A stretch of 64,000 nucleotides of DNA from Bacteroidetes bacterium RIFCSPLOWO2_12_FULL_37_12. Lineage in GTDB: Bacteria > Bacteroidota > Bacteroidia > 2-12-FULL-37-12. A program made the position numbers and the translations under genes. The DNA is taken from NCBI GenBank assembly GCA_001769655.1, contig MEPC01000017.1, positions 1-64,000 on the forward strand, given 5' to 3'. Shown here one piece after another: positions 16,959 through 25,544 of the stretch; within the stretch, counting starts at the first letter, position 1, and the number at the start of each line of letters is the position of its first letter. A model generated the notes under the pieces. The model was not told where the DNA came from. It was given only the letters and a program-made list of their open reading frames with translations, and ran no database searches.

Positions 16959-19097
16959 TCACACTCTTTCTGTAACTCCCTTGGCTTTGGCAATCACTCC
17001 TTCTGCAATTCCCCTTGGAACGGGCTCGTAATGGGAGAAAGTTAGAGTCGCTAATGCACGTCCGGATGAAATTGTTCTTAAATCGGTAACATAACCAAAA
17101 AGTTCTGAAAGTGGAACCATTGCTTTGATAATGCGGCTTGTTCCTTTGGCATCCATACCTTGCAATACACCACGGCGTTTGTTTAAATCACCGGTGCATG
17201 GACCTGTGTATTCATCAGGTGTCACTACCTCAACAGCCATAATCGGTTCCAGCAATTCAGGAGCGGCTTTGCGGCATGCGTCACGGAATCCTAAGCGAGC
17301 GCACATTTCAAAAGAAAAACTATCGGAGTCCACTTCATGGAAAGAACCATCGAAAATCCGGATAGAAAGTCCTGATACCGGATACCCCGCAAGCACACCA
17401 TTTTGCATTGCCGCCTCAAAACCCTTTTCAATGGATGGTATGTATTCTCTTGGGATAGCTCCACCGACTATATCATTAATAAATTCCAAACCTTCCTTAC
17501 CATCTTTACGTGGCATCAGTTCAAAGATAATTTCTGCAAATTTTCCACGACCACCTGTCTGTTTACGATACAATTCTCTGTGTTCAACTGTTTTAGTAAT
17601 CCATTCTTTGTAGGCAACCTGCGGAGGTCCCTGATTGACTTCAACTTTAAATTCTCTCTTCATCCGGTCAAGAATAATTTCAAGATGCAATTCCCCCATT
17701 CCTCTGAGGATGGTCTGACCTGTTTCTTCATCCGTATTTACTCTGAGAGAAGGATCTTCTTCCAGAAATTTCGCAATTGCATTGCTAAGTTTATCAATAT
17801 CTTCAGTTGTCTTTGGTTCGATGGCATATCCGATAACAGGATCAGGAAATTTCATTGATTCAAGAATTATCGGAAATTTATCATCAGAAATGAGCGTGTC
17901 TCCGGTTTTTATATCTTTGAATCCCACGCAGGCGGCAATGTCACCGGCTTCAACTTCCGGAATTGGATTTTGCTTGTTTGCATGCATCTGCATCAGACGG
18001 GCGATTCTTTCTTTTTTACCGGTTCGCATATTATATATGTAACTTCCTCCTTCTAATTTTCCGGAATAAACTCTGAAAAAGCACAAACGTCCCACAAATG
18101 GGTCTGTCATGATTTTAAAAGCGAGGGCAGTAAAAGGACCATCGGCGGAAGGCGCTCTGCTAACGGATTCATCAGTATCAGGATTTATGCCTTTTATTTC
18201 GGGCATGTCAAGTGGGCATGGGAGATAATTAATGACAGCATCCAGCAACGTATGAACTCCTTTGTTTTTAAAAGCAGAGCCACAACAAACCGGGAATATT
18301 TTCATTTCAATGGTGCCTTTTCGCAAAGCCGCATGGATCTCTGTCACGGTAATTGTTTCAGGATGATCAAAAAACTTATGCATCAGGTTATCATCAAAGT
18401 CGGCGGCAACTTCCAACAGATGCTCTCTCCACTCAAGCGCCGATTCCTTATATTCAGCAGGAATTTCTTCCGTAAAATAGGTTTTTCCTTTATCTTCCTC
18501 ACTCCAAATAACTGCTTTCATGGTCACCAGATCAATAATACCAATAAATTTATCTTCAGCTCCTATGGGAAGTTGCAGAACTACAGGTCTTGCACCCAAT
18601 TTTTCTTTTATTTCTTTTACTGCATTAAAAAAGTCGGCTCCCGCCCTGTCCATTTTATTTATAAAAGCAACTCTCGGCACATTATATCTGTCTGCCTGAC
18701 GCCAGACCGTTTCGGATTGTGGTTCAACACCGGAAACACCGCAAAATAATGCAACAGCGCCATCAAGCACTCTGAGAGATCTTTCAACTTCAATTGTAAA
18801 ATCAACGTGTCCGGGGGTATCAATAATATTTATCTTATATGAATTTGTTTCAGGAGTTTTATTTCCACATTCGGTTGGAAAATTCCAATTTGTGGTTGTA
18901 GCGGCGGAAGTAATGGTAATTCCACGTTCCTGTTCCTGTGCCATCCAGTCCATAACAGCAGTACCATCATGCACTTCACCGATTTTATAAGTTAATCCTG
19001 TATAATAGAGAATTCTCTCCGTACAAGTCGTTTTCCCGGCATCTATATGCGCCATGATTCCGATGTTTCGCTGATATCGTAAGTCGTTCTTTGCCAT
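16959..19097 (-). CDS. fusA: Elongation factor G
   Basis: A 712-residue translocation GTPase. The G1 motif AHIDAGKTT (about residues 16-24), switch [13 protein letters not shown]3 DTPGHVDF and G4 NKMDRAGA are all visible, followed by domains II-V ending in GVTERV. The length is standard. It lies between rpsG and rpsJ, the usual str-operon order in this phylum. It catalyses GTP-dependent translocation of tRNA and mRNA on the ribosome. Confidence 0.98.
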   Translation of the reverse strand: MAKNDLRYQRNIGIMAHIDAGKTTCTERILYYTGLTYKIGEVHDGTAVMDWMAQEQERGITITSAATTTNWNFPTECGNKTPETNSYKINIIDTPGHVDFTIEVERSLRVLDGAVALFCGVSGVEPQSETVWRQADRYNVPRVAFINKMDRAGADFFNAVKEIKEKLGARPVVLQLPIGAEDKFIGIIDLVTMKAVIWSEEDKGKTYFTEEIPAEYKESALEWREHLLEVAADFDDNLMHKFFDHPETITVTEIHAALRKGTIEMKIFPVCCGSAFKNKGVHTLLDAVINYLPCPLDMPEIKGINPDTDESVSRAPSADGPFTALAFKIMTDPFVGRLCFFRVYSGKLEGGSYIYNMRTGKKERIARLMQMHANKQNPIPEVEAGDIAACVGFKDIKTGDTLISDDKFPIILESMKFPDPVIGYAIEPKTTEDIDKLSNAIAKFLEEDPSLRVNTDEETGQTILRGMGELHLEIILDRMKREFKVEVNQGPPQVAYKEWITKTVEHRELYRKQTGGRGKFAEIIFELMPRKDGKEGLEFINDIVGGAIPREYIPSIEKGFEAAMQNGVLAGYPVSGLSIRIFDGSFHEVDSDSFSFEMCARLGFRDACRKAAPELLEPIMAVEVVTPDEYTGPCTGDLNKRRGVLQGMDAKGTSRIIKAMVPLSELFGYVTDLRTISSGRALATLTFSHYEPVPRGIAEGVIAKAKGVTERV

Positions 19098-19152
19098 ACT
19101 ACTAAGGTGTAACCCCTACGGGGTTTGTTAAAAAATGAAATTAAATTGAATA

Positions 19153-19620
19153 TTAAAACCTGAAATGAGAAAATGCTTTATTGGATTCTGCCATTTTATG
19201 AGTATCCTCACGCTTTTTAACAGCGGCTCCTTCTCCTTTAGCGGCGGCAATTACTTCTGCCGCTAGTTTTTCTTCCATGGTTTTCTCATTACGCTGACGA
19301 GTATAATTGATAAGCCATTTCATTCCGACAGAAATTCTTCGACGTGCAGGCACTTCACTGGGAATCTGGAAGGTAGCACCTCCTACCCTTCTTGGTTTTA
19401 CTTCCACTGTAGGCATTACATTCTCCAATGCTTTTTTCCATGTTGCTACCCCGTTTTCTTTAGTTCGTTTTTCCACAAGGTCGCATGCTTTATAAAATAT
19501 GTGAAATGCCTTGGTTCTTTTGCCATCGTTCATAAGGCAATTAACAAACTTTGTTACCAACGGGTCGCTGAATTTAGGATCCGGAAGAACGTAACGTATT
19601 TTTGATTTTTCTTTGCGCAT
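19153..19620 (-). CDS. rpsG: 30S ribosomal protein S7
   Basis: A 155-residue S7 with the conserved FVNCLMNDGKR, VEVKPRRVGGATFQIP and KTMEEKLAAE segments and the C-terminal HKMAESNKAFSHFRF. It nucleates assembly of the 30S head and binds the 3' domain of 16S rRNA. It is second in the str operon, 32 nt after rpsL and 55 nt before fusA. Confidence 0.98.
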   Translation of the reverse strand: MRKEKSKIRYVLPDPKFSDPLVTKFVNCLMNDGKRTKAFHIFYKACDLVEKRTKENGVATWKKALENVMPTVEVKPRRVGGATFQIPSEVPARRRISVGMKWLINYTRQRNEKTMEEKLAAEVIAAAKGEGAAVKKREDTHKMAESNKAFSHFRF

Positions 19621-19652
19621 GGTTGCTTTGAATTATATTATTATATAAAAAT

Positions 19653-20072
19653 TTATTTTTTCGCCGCTGGTGCTGGTGCTGCTCCTGCCGCCGCTCCTTT
19701 CTTCTTATCTACCTTGGTTCCATATTTTGAACGTCCCTGATGACGACCTGTAACGCCTGCTGTGTCAAGGGTTCCGCGAATAATGTGATAACGAACACCG
19801 GGAAGGTCTTTCACCCTGCCGCCACGAATCAGTACAATGGAGTGCTCCTGCAAATTGTGTCCTTCGCCGGGTATATACGCATTCACTTCCTTTTGATTAG
19901 TAAGCCGCACCCTGGCTACTTTCCTTAGGGCTGAATTTGGTTTTTTGGGGGTAGTGGTATAAACACGTACACATACTCCTCTGCGTTGCGGGCAGGAACC
20001 GAGAGCGGGGGACTTGGACTTATAGCGCAGTTCTTTTCTCCCTTTTCTTACTAATTGCTGAATGGTGGGCAT
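19653..20072 (-). CDS. rpsL: 30S ribosomal protein S12
   Basis: A 139-residue S12 with the conserved [12 protein letters not shown] start, the [13 protein letters not shown] segment, [14 protein letters not shown] and GRSKYG. The lysines at the classical streptomycin-sensitivity positions (in PKKPNS and VKDLPG) are present. The C-terminus carries an alanine/proline/lysine-rich tail ([13 protein letters not shown]) longer than in most bacteria. It is the first gene of the str operon, with a full promoter just upstream. Confidence 0.98.
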   Translation of the reverse strand: MPTIQQLVRKGRKELRYKSKSPALGSCPQRRGVCVRVYTTTPKKPNSALRKVARVRLTNQKEVNAYIPGEGHNLQEHSIVLIRGGRVKDLPGVRYHIIRGTLDTAGVTGRHQGRSKYGTKVDKKKGAAAGAAPAPAAKK

Positions 20073-20094
20073 AGTTCTTTTTAAAATTGAGGCG

Positions 20095-20125
20095 CAAAGA
20101 TAGGGAATATTAATTGAATAACAAA
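20095..20125 (-). promoter_or_regulatory. Full promoter of the str operon
   Basis: On the reverse strand, TTTG (20125-20122) is followed after 19 nt by TATCTTTG (20102-20095). This is an exact fit to TTTG-N19-TAnnTTTG, ending 22 nt before the rpsL ATG. Confidence 0.8.
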
Positions 20126-20205
20126 TAGATGTAATTTACAACCACTTTTCGATAGGTTTTTTCAAAATAGACGATTTTAAGATAATTCTGTGCCTGATGT
20201 GCATA

Positions 20206-20737
20206 TTATCTAATCAATACTCCAAACCCCAGATTAAAATTAATAAAAAATAAACTTGTCAATCTTTGAAGTGCGTTTGACTCACCGGAATTTTCTGTAT
20301 TGGTTTTTCCAATTATAGTTAAATAGCCGGAAGGAATAATCTCAAACTGATATCCAAAATTTGTGAGAATTTTATTAAACAACAATGCCTGATTTCCTTT
20401 TTGATAAGTGATGGCATAAGTCATTAAACTGAAGGATGCCGATGAATCTTTTCTAATTGTATCGTATTGAGAGGGACTCAGTGAATAAGATATCCGGTAC
20501 GGAATAAGAAGAAATTCCCACTTACTATATTCACCGATTGGAGCAATGGAACCGGCGCCTTCATAATCAAAGTTTTTCCAATAAAAACCAATGGTTTTGC
20601 CGGTAATCTGTGTATTATTAATTTCATAATTTTCAGTTTTATTATCGTAAAAAAAACTAAAACCGGTTTTAAAAAAACCAAAAAGTGCAAAATATTACAG
20701 TGAAAAAAGTTAGAAGTAATGGTATTTTTTTTAACAT
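20206..20737 (-). pseudogene. Secreted or outer-membrane protein gene with a one-base frameshift in a homopolymer
   Basis: Reading from the ATG at 20737, the signal-peptide-like MLKKIPLLLTFFTVIFCTF is followed by a stop. One base over, an open frame without start runs from about 20694 to the TAA at 20206 and encodes beta-rich sequence (KTIGFYWKNFDYEGAG, YSKWEFLLIPYRISYSL). Removing one T from the ACTTTTTGG run near 20680 joins both into a single protein of about 176 residues. The family is not recognised. It is either a recent pseudogene or a base-calling error in a poly-T tract. Confidence 0.65.
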
Positions 20738-20958
20738 AAAAAATGGTTTTTTGGACGAAAAATATAAAACTTTCGTTACCTTTCAGGTGCGAAAATAAGT
20801 AATATTTTGATACCAATAACAAGTTCAGAATTCCTGACTTTTGATTAATAAAATTCTATTTAAAAATCGCTCAATCATTGAATGTGTGAACGATGAGTTG
20901 AAAAACAAATCTCGTTTGATAGATTTAAGTAATTTTGCTTTTGCCTCAGTTTAACTTG

Positions 20959-21966
20959 TTACTTAAATTCATACCAAGTGTTTTGTTTAGTACCGTTAGC
21001 AGCACCAAACCCAACATAACCCTTGAGTCCGGTACCAAGTCCTATGGCTTGTCCTGTGGGACCTCCCATGAAATCAGCTTTTCGGGTCCAGATGTCGCTT
21101 GCCTGATCCCATTCCCAAAATTCAGCTATCATCTCGGTAGCCCCGTTTCCTGTTCCTAAATATGCTTTATTACCGATGGAAAAACCGATGCCTGTGTTAT
21201 AATAATAAAGAGGGGTTGCTGCACTATTGTTTGCTTTTGGTGTCCATGTATCCGAGGTAGGGTCATACTCATTCAAACCACTTGAATTTCCAATATATCC
21301 TTTTGAACCGATTGAAAATCCAGTTCCATATTTTGGATTTGAAAGATTTGCTTTTTGAGTCCACTTATCCGTAGCTGGATTATATTCATAAAATTCTGTA
21401 CCCCGCTGCGCATAAGCTTTGTTGAGAGATGCAATTGAAAATCCAAAAACGCGACTTGTTTTGGTAATAGGGGGAAAATCGGCTTTTCGAGTCCATATAT
21501 CTGTAGCAGGGTCATATTCATAAGTTGATCTAATGGGAGATCCACCATAATTATCTCCTGCAGTAACATATCCTTTAGTTCCAATGGTAAATGCAAATCC
21601 TGAATATCTGTTTTCAGGCATTGCAACTTTAGTTGTCCACTTATCTGTTGATGGATCATATTCCTCAAACTTAGAAGTTGAACTTCCACTTTCAGTACAT
21701 CCTCCTCCAATATATATTTTTGAGCCAATTACAAAACCAAGCACAAATGTTTTAGCTACCCCATTCGTTGCTTTTTGAGTCCAAATATTTTGTGGAATAA
21801 AACATGGTGAACAAGGACCTCCACAATCCACACCTGTTTCTCCTTGATTTTGAATCCCATCACTGCATTTTGAAGCAGGTGTAACTGTGTCATCATCTTT
21901 CTTTTTGCAGGTAGTTAATGTCAATGCAATCAATAATAATGTTAAGAATAATTTACATGTTTTCAT
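20959..21966 (-). CDS. Kelch-repeat lipoprotein
   Basis: A 335-residue predicted lipoprotein with lipobox LTTC at residue 20. A cysteine-rich motif follows, C-SDG-x-Q-N-QGETGVDCGG-x-C-x-x-C (about residues 33-55), then about six Kelch-type repeats with the core EYDPATDKWTxKA and GF-IG-KGY, enough for one beta-propeller. The likely location is the cell surface or the periplasmic face of the outer membrane. A binding or scaffold role is inferred and the ligand is unknown. The 570-bp gap upstream contains a strong hairpin at 22026. Confidence 0.85.
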   Translation of the reverse strand: MKTCKLFLTLLLIALTLTTCKKKDDDTVTPASKCSDGIQNQGETGVDCGGPCSPCFIPQNIWTQKATNGVAKTFVLGFVIGSKIYIGGGCTESGSSTSKFEEYDPSTDKWTTKVAMPENRYSGFAFTIGTKGYVTAGDNYGGSPIRSTYEYDPATDIWTRKADFPPITKTSRVFGFSIASLNKAYAQRGTEFYEYNPATDKWTQKANLSNPKYGTGFSIGSKGYIGNSSGLNEYDPTSDTWTPKANNSAATPLYYYNTGIGFSIGNKAYLGTGNGATEMIAEFWEWDQASDIWTRKADFMGGPTGQAIGLGTGLKGYVGFGAANGTKQNTWYEFK

Positions 21967-22025
21967 TTTGTTTTTGGTTTTATTACTACTCAGGTGGTCT
22001 TTATGTCACGCAAAGGCGAAATGAC

Positions 22026-22083
22026 CGCAATGTATGCAAAGAAAAAAAATCATAAATGATTTTTTTTCTTTGCATACATTGCG
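22026..22083. terminator. Perfect 27-bp hairpin with A/T tracts (bidirectional-terminator-like)
   Basis: Left arm 22026-22052 and right arm 22057-22083 are perfectly complementary over 27 bp with the loop taaa. Each arm contains gcaatgtatgcaaag followed by a run of eight A (or T). It lies in the 21967-22536 gap, 60 bp upstream of the Kelch gene start. It may be a mobile REP-like repeat rather than a terminator in its own right. The rest of the gap shows no gene, only a small cccga/tcggg hairpin near 22136. Confidence 0.6.
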
Positions 22084-22536
22084 TCTTTGCATGATAATTA
22101 TTATTCCTGTTAAGTAGCAAATTGGTGTTCAATCCCGACAAGTATCGGGTTAGGTTGTTAAAGAAAATTCTTTTTTGTTTTAAATTGCAATATTAGTAAA
22201 AAATTTTCAAAATTCAAAAATCCTGACCTTGGCGTAAATTATCCTGTCTCAAAATTTATAAATCATTTTTAGTTTAGTACCGGGTAAATGGTTTCAGTAT
22301 CGTTTATACCAATCTGAAACAGGTTTATTCACGGTATGTTTATTTTTATAGGAGTGCTCCGTGTCTTTACATAACACCATATTGTCAATTTTTTGATTCT
22401 GCAAATCTATTCCACTTCAGTATACTGAATAGAAATTCCCAAAAAACCTTTTTCCCATATCCCTGTATAAACCCTCTTTCATTAAAAAATTTCTTACTTT
22501 TACGCTCTTTTAATATTTAACAAATCCAACAATCTC

Positions 22537-23220
22537 ATGAAAACACTTCTTAAATGTATCTGCTTTATCTGGCTTTCCTATTCTGTTTCTATTGCACAAA
22601 ACCCGGCATCAAATAATAATACAAACAAATCTGCTACCCCGCCCCCAAGCACACCTCCCGCCGGACAACCACAAATGCAACAGCCCAATCGCCCGAATAT
22701 GCCACCCAATAGACCCACTGGTCCAATGAACATGCCGCCAAGACCCGGAATGATGGGCGGTGGCATGAAAATGAGCTATATTTTTAGCCGGCTCAGGTTA
22801 ACTCCGGATGTAATGCAAAAATTTATGCCCGTTTATAACGAATATAACTCGCGGGTTGAAGAAATAAAAAACCAATATAAAAAAACCTTGTCTTCCATGG
22901 ACCCAACAAAAACAGATGAAAAATCACTGATGATGATTATAGATGAAAAAACAAAACTAAGCCAATCGGAATTATCTCTCGAAAAAGAATATTTTCAGAA
23001 ATTTAAAACACTTTTAAGCCCTGCGCAATTATTACAGTTCTACCAAGCAGATGCTGACTTTCCCGGAATGTCAGGTGCAAGACCTCCTATGCCGGATTCT
23101 TTGATGAGACACCAACAAATGATGAACCCGCAAAAACCTGGTGCACCTGCTCCCGTTGTAAAACCAGCAGATGTGAAGAAGGAGGAGAAAAAGAAGAAGA
23201 AAGAAGAGAAAAAGAAGTAA
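22537..23220 (+). CDS. Secreted proline/methionine-rich protein with a Spy/CpxP-like helical core
   Basis: The 227 residues begin with a signal peptide (1-20, ending SIAQ) and a low-complexity proline/asparagine/methionine stretch (about 30-75). A helical region (about 78-180) follows, with LTPDVMQKFMPVYNEYN and LLSPAQLLQFYQ. It resembles LTxxQ-type periplasmic Spy/CpxP proteins, although a second canonical LTxxQ is not obvious. A lysine/glutamate tail ends the protein. The fold assignment is tentative and a chaperone or metal-stress role is only a guess. No neighbouring regulator supports it. Confidence 0.65.
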   Translation: MKTLLKCICFIWLSYSVSIAQNPASNNNTNKSATPPPSTPPAGQPQMQQPNRPNMPPNRPTGPMNMPPRPGMMGGGMKMSYIFSRLRLTPDVMQKFMPVYNEYNSRVEEIKNQYKKTLSSMDPTKTDEKSLMMIIDEKTKLSQSELSLEKEYFQKFKTLLSPAQLLQFYQADADFPGMSGARPPMPDSLMRHQQMMNPQKPGAPAPVVKPADVKKEEKKKKKEEKKK

Positions 23221-23264
23221 GTATATCAATAGTAATTTGATTTCCGAATAGTTTTTGATTTATT

Positions 23265-23308
23265 GTTAAATGGTTAGATGGTTAAATGGTTAGATGGTTA
23301 GATGGTTG
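23265..23308. repeat. 8-bp tandem repeat (ttagatgg)
   Basis: About five units of ttagatgg/ttaaatgg lie between two genes. The same unit recurs at 36047, 41474 and 62701. Confidence 0.75.
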
Positions 23309-23360
23309 GGCAAAACTACTGCATTGTAATCAATGAATTTGGATTGTTGGAAATTTAATT

Positions 23361-24533
23361 ATGTCCTACTTCCCTCCCACCATTGCCCAAACTTCTGATT
23401 TTCCTATTGGCATTGAAGTGTCACACGCAGAGGGTATCTATCTCTACGATTCCACCGGTAAAAAATATATTGACTTAATCTCCGGCATAGGAGTAAATAA
23501 CCTGGGACACCGTCATCCTGCCATAATTAGTGCCATTAATCAACAGCTTGAAAAATATCTTCATACAATGGTATTTGGAGAATTCTTACAAGAACCCCAA
23601 ATCAAATTGGCAAAACGACTCTCCGAATTACTCCCGGAAAATCTTGGATGCACTTTTTTTGTAAACTCCGGATCGGAAGCAGTGGAAGGAGCAATTAAAT
23701 TGGCAAAACGATTTACAGGTCGCACGGAAATCATTGCATTTAATAAATCCTATCACGGTTCCACTCACGGTGCATTATCGGTGATGGGAAATGAGGAATT
23801 TAAGCAAAACTATCGCCCGTTATTACCCGATGTAAAGTTCATTGAATTTAATGAGGAAGTGGCATTGGAAACTATTTCAGATTCTACTGCCTGTGTCATT
23901 ATAGAACCTATCCAGGGGGAAGGCGGTGTAAAAGTTGCAGATAAAAAATATCTTAAGCGATTAAGGGAGATTTGTAATAAATTTCGTGTTCTGCTCATTT
24001 TTGATGAGGTGCAATGCGGGATGGGAAGAACCGGAACACTATGGGCGTTTGAGCAATTTGGTGTCACTCCCGACATTTTACTGCTTGCAAAAGCATTCGG
24101 AGGCGGATTACCTCTGGGCGCATTTATTTCCTCGCAGGAGATTATGAGCGTTTTAAAAAATAATCCAATACTTGGACACATTACTACTTTCGGAGGAAAT
24201 CCATTGAGTTGCGTGGCTGGTTATGCGATTCTTGAAACATTAAATTCATCTGATATTTTAAGTGTCATTCCCAAAAAGGAAAAACTGTTCCGGAAATTAC
24301 TTTCCCACAAAAATATTTTAGAAATCAGAGGGAAAGGGCTAATGCTCGCTGTTGAACTTGGCAATGCCGATAAAGCATTTTCCGTCATTCAGAAATCAAT
24401 GAATGCAGGATTAATTACTGATTGGTTTTTACATTGCCCTACTGCCTTGCGAATTAGTCCGCCTTTGACAATTTCTGAGCCGGAAATTGAACTTGCTTGT
24501 AGTATTATAAATAAAGTGTTGGATGAATGTTGA
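23361..24533 (+). CDS. Class III aminotransferase (acetylornithine/ornithine aminotransferase-like)
   Basis: A 390-residue fold-type I PLP enzyme. NSGSEAVEGAIKLAKR (about residues 101-116) binds PLP phosphate, FDEVQCGMGRTG contains the cofactor-contact Asp, and the Schiff-base lysine is K244 in LLAKAFGGGLPLGA. The C-terminal TALRISPPLTISEPEI is typical. Family members transfer an omega-amino group (acetylornithine, ornithine, 4-aminobutyrate). Substrate cannot be assigned: there are no arginine-biosynthesis genes nearby. It is a standalone gene flanked by tandem repeats on both sides. Confidence 0.85.
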   Translation: MSYFPPTIAQTSDFPIGIEVSHAEGIYLYDSTGKKYIDLISGIGVNNLGHRHPAIISAINQQLEKYLHTMVFGEFLQEPQIKLAKRLSELLPENLGCTFFVNSGSEAVEGAIKLAKRFTGRTEIIAFNKSYHGSTHGALSVMGNEEFKQNYRPLLPDVKFIEFNEEVALETISDSTACVIIEPIQGEGGVKVADKKYLKRLREICNKFRVLLIFDEVQCGMGRTGTLWAFEQFGVTPDILLLAKAFGGGLPLGAFISSQEIMSVLKNNPILGHITTFGGNPLSCVAGYAILETLNSSDILSVIPKKEKLFRKLLSHKNILEIRGKGLMLAVELGNADKAFSVIQKSMNAGLITDWFLHCPTALRISPPLTISEPEIELACSIINKVLDEC

Positions 24534-24545
24534 AATTAAATAATT

Positions 24546-24612
24546 TTATATAGAAAATAGAAGATAGAAGATAGAAAATAGAAAATAGAAAATAGAAAAT
24601 AGAAAATATAAT
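24546..24612. repeat. 8-bp tandem repeat (agaaaata / agaagata)
   Basis: About eight imperfect units fill the gap immediately before the Nudix gene start at 24618, so its promoter may lie within or upstream of the repeat. Confidence 0.7.
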
Positions 24613-24617
24613 ATAGA

Positions 24618-25043
24618 ATGAAAAAAAAGAAACAACAATACCCAGAACCAACCGTTGGTGGATTAATTATTAGTCCGAAAGGCAGAATATTTCTGATGAA
24701 ATCGCATAAATGGGAAGGATACTATGTAATTCCTGGTGGACACATTGAGTTAGGAGAAACATTTGAACAAGCGTTGAGAAGAGAAATCAAGGAAGAAACC
24801 GGTTTGACAATAAGCGACATTAGATTAATATGTGTGCAGGAGTTTATTTTTGGAAAAACCTACCATAAATCAAACAGTCATTATATATTTTTTGATTTTT
24901 TATGTAAATCCAAGACCGAAAAAGTACATTTGAACGAGGAAGGTCATTCTCCTATTTGGGTGACACTGAAAGAGGCGTTGGATTTACCTTTGGAGCCGTA
25001 CACAAGGAAAGTGGTAGAGAAATTTAGAAGGATGATAAGGTAG
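24618..25043 (+). CDS. Nudix hydrolase
   Basis: A compact 141-residue Nudix-fold protein. The Nudix box starts at GGHIELGE (about residue 40) and ends at REIKEETGL, containing the metal-binding REIKEE. The family hydrolyses nucleoside diphosphates linked to a variable group X. No specificity motif is recognised. The length is minimal for the domain, with no extra modules. It is followed by tRNA-Val on the other strand. Confidence 0.88.
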   Translation: MKKKKQQYPEPTVGGLIISPKGRIFLMKSHKWEGYYVIPGGHIELGETFEQALRREIKEETGLTISDIRLICVQEFIFGKTYHKSNSHYIFFDFLCKSKTEKVHLNEEGHSPIWVTLKEALDLPLEPYTRKVVEKFRRMIR

Positions 25044-25084
25044 TTTTAGGAGGTGCATTTATAACACAGGTATTGAATCTCCCC

Positions 25085-25162
<78 letters not shown>

Positions 25163-25215
25163 TCTTTTTCCTTTTTCCTTTCTCCTTTTTCCTTTCACCT
25201 TTCTCTTTCTCCCTG
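25163..25215. repeat. Polypyrimidine ctttttcc tandem tract between two tRNA genes
   Basis: A run of imperfect ccttttt/ctttctc units separates tRNA-Val and tRNA-Phe. The mirror composition appears at 63630-63680. Confidence 0.6.
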
Positions 25216-25219
25216 CCTG

Positions 25220-25292
<73 letters not shown>

Positions 25293-25293
25293 T

Positions 25294-25462
25294 TTTAGGG
25301 TATGTAAAGAAATAACCTTTACATTTTGACTTGTTCTTTTGCCATTTTTCAGCGTTGCAAATTTTGCTTATAGTCGCTTACTATTAGCTACAATTTGCGC
25401 CTTGAAAAATGACAAAATAACTTCGTCAATTCTGTAAACTTTATTTCTTTACATGCCCTAAA
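25294..25462. mobile_element. 169-bp MITE-like element with long imperfect terminal inverted repeats
   Basis: The left arm from tttaggg (25294) and the right arm ending ccctaaa (25462) are alignable inverted repeats over about 70 nt each. The arms share atgtaaagaaataa, tttgccatttttc/tttgtcatttttc and gcaaatt segments. A spacer of about 25 nt has no coding capacity. The element directly abuts the 5' end of tRNA-Phe. It has the size and structure of a non-autonomous mobile element, but no target-site duplication is clear and no matching transposase is in the window. Confidence 0.55.
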
Positions 25463-25498
25463 GTTTGGCAAAAGTACAAAGAATTAAGGTTTTTTCTT

Positions 25499-25506
25499 AC
25501 TTTTGT
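25499..25506 (+). promoter_or_regulatory. -7 box TACTTTTG of the Fe-S oxidoreductase gene
   Basis: It matches TAnnTTTG. It contains the in-frame TTG at 25503, so translation should start at the ATG at 25545. Confidence 0.55.
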
Positions 25507-25544
25507 TTGAAATTTTAAATGTAGCTGGAAAAAATTTTAGCCCC

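Noticed and set aside
17403..17858. Forward frames inside fusA
   Set aside because: They are antisense shadows of a conserved EF-G gene.
20478..20822. 114-residue reverse frame over the frameshifted gene
   Set aside because: Its residues are low-complexity Phe/Leu-rich and the coding signal is in the other two frames.
22136..22152. Small cccga/tcggg hairpin as a riboswitch or terminator
   Set aside because: The stem is only 5 bp without a T-run and no aptamer pattern is seen.
25503..25544. TTG-initiated extension of the Fe-S oxidoreductase
   Set aside because: The TTG belongs to the -7 box TACTTTTG, so the transcript would start after it.
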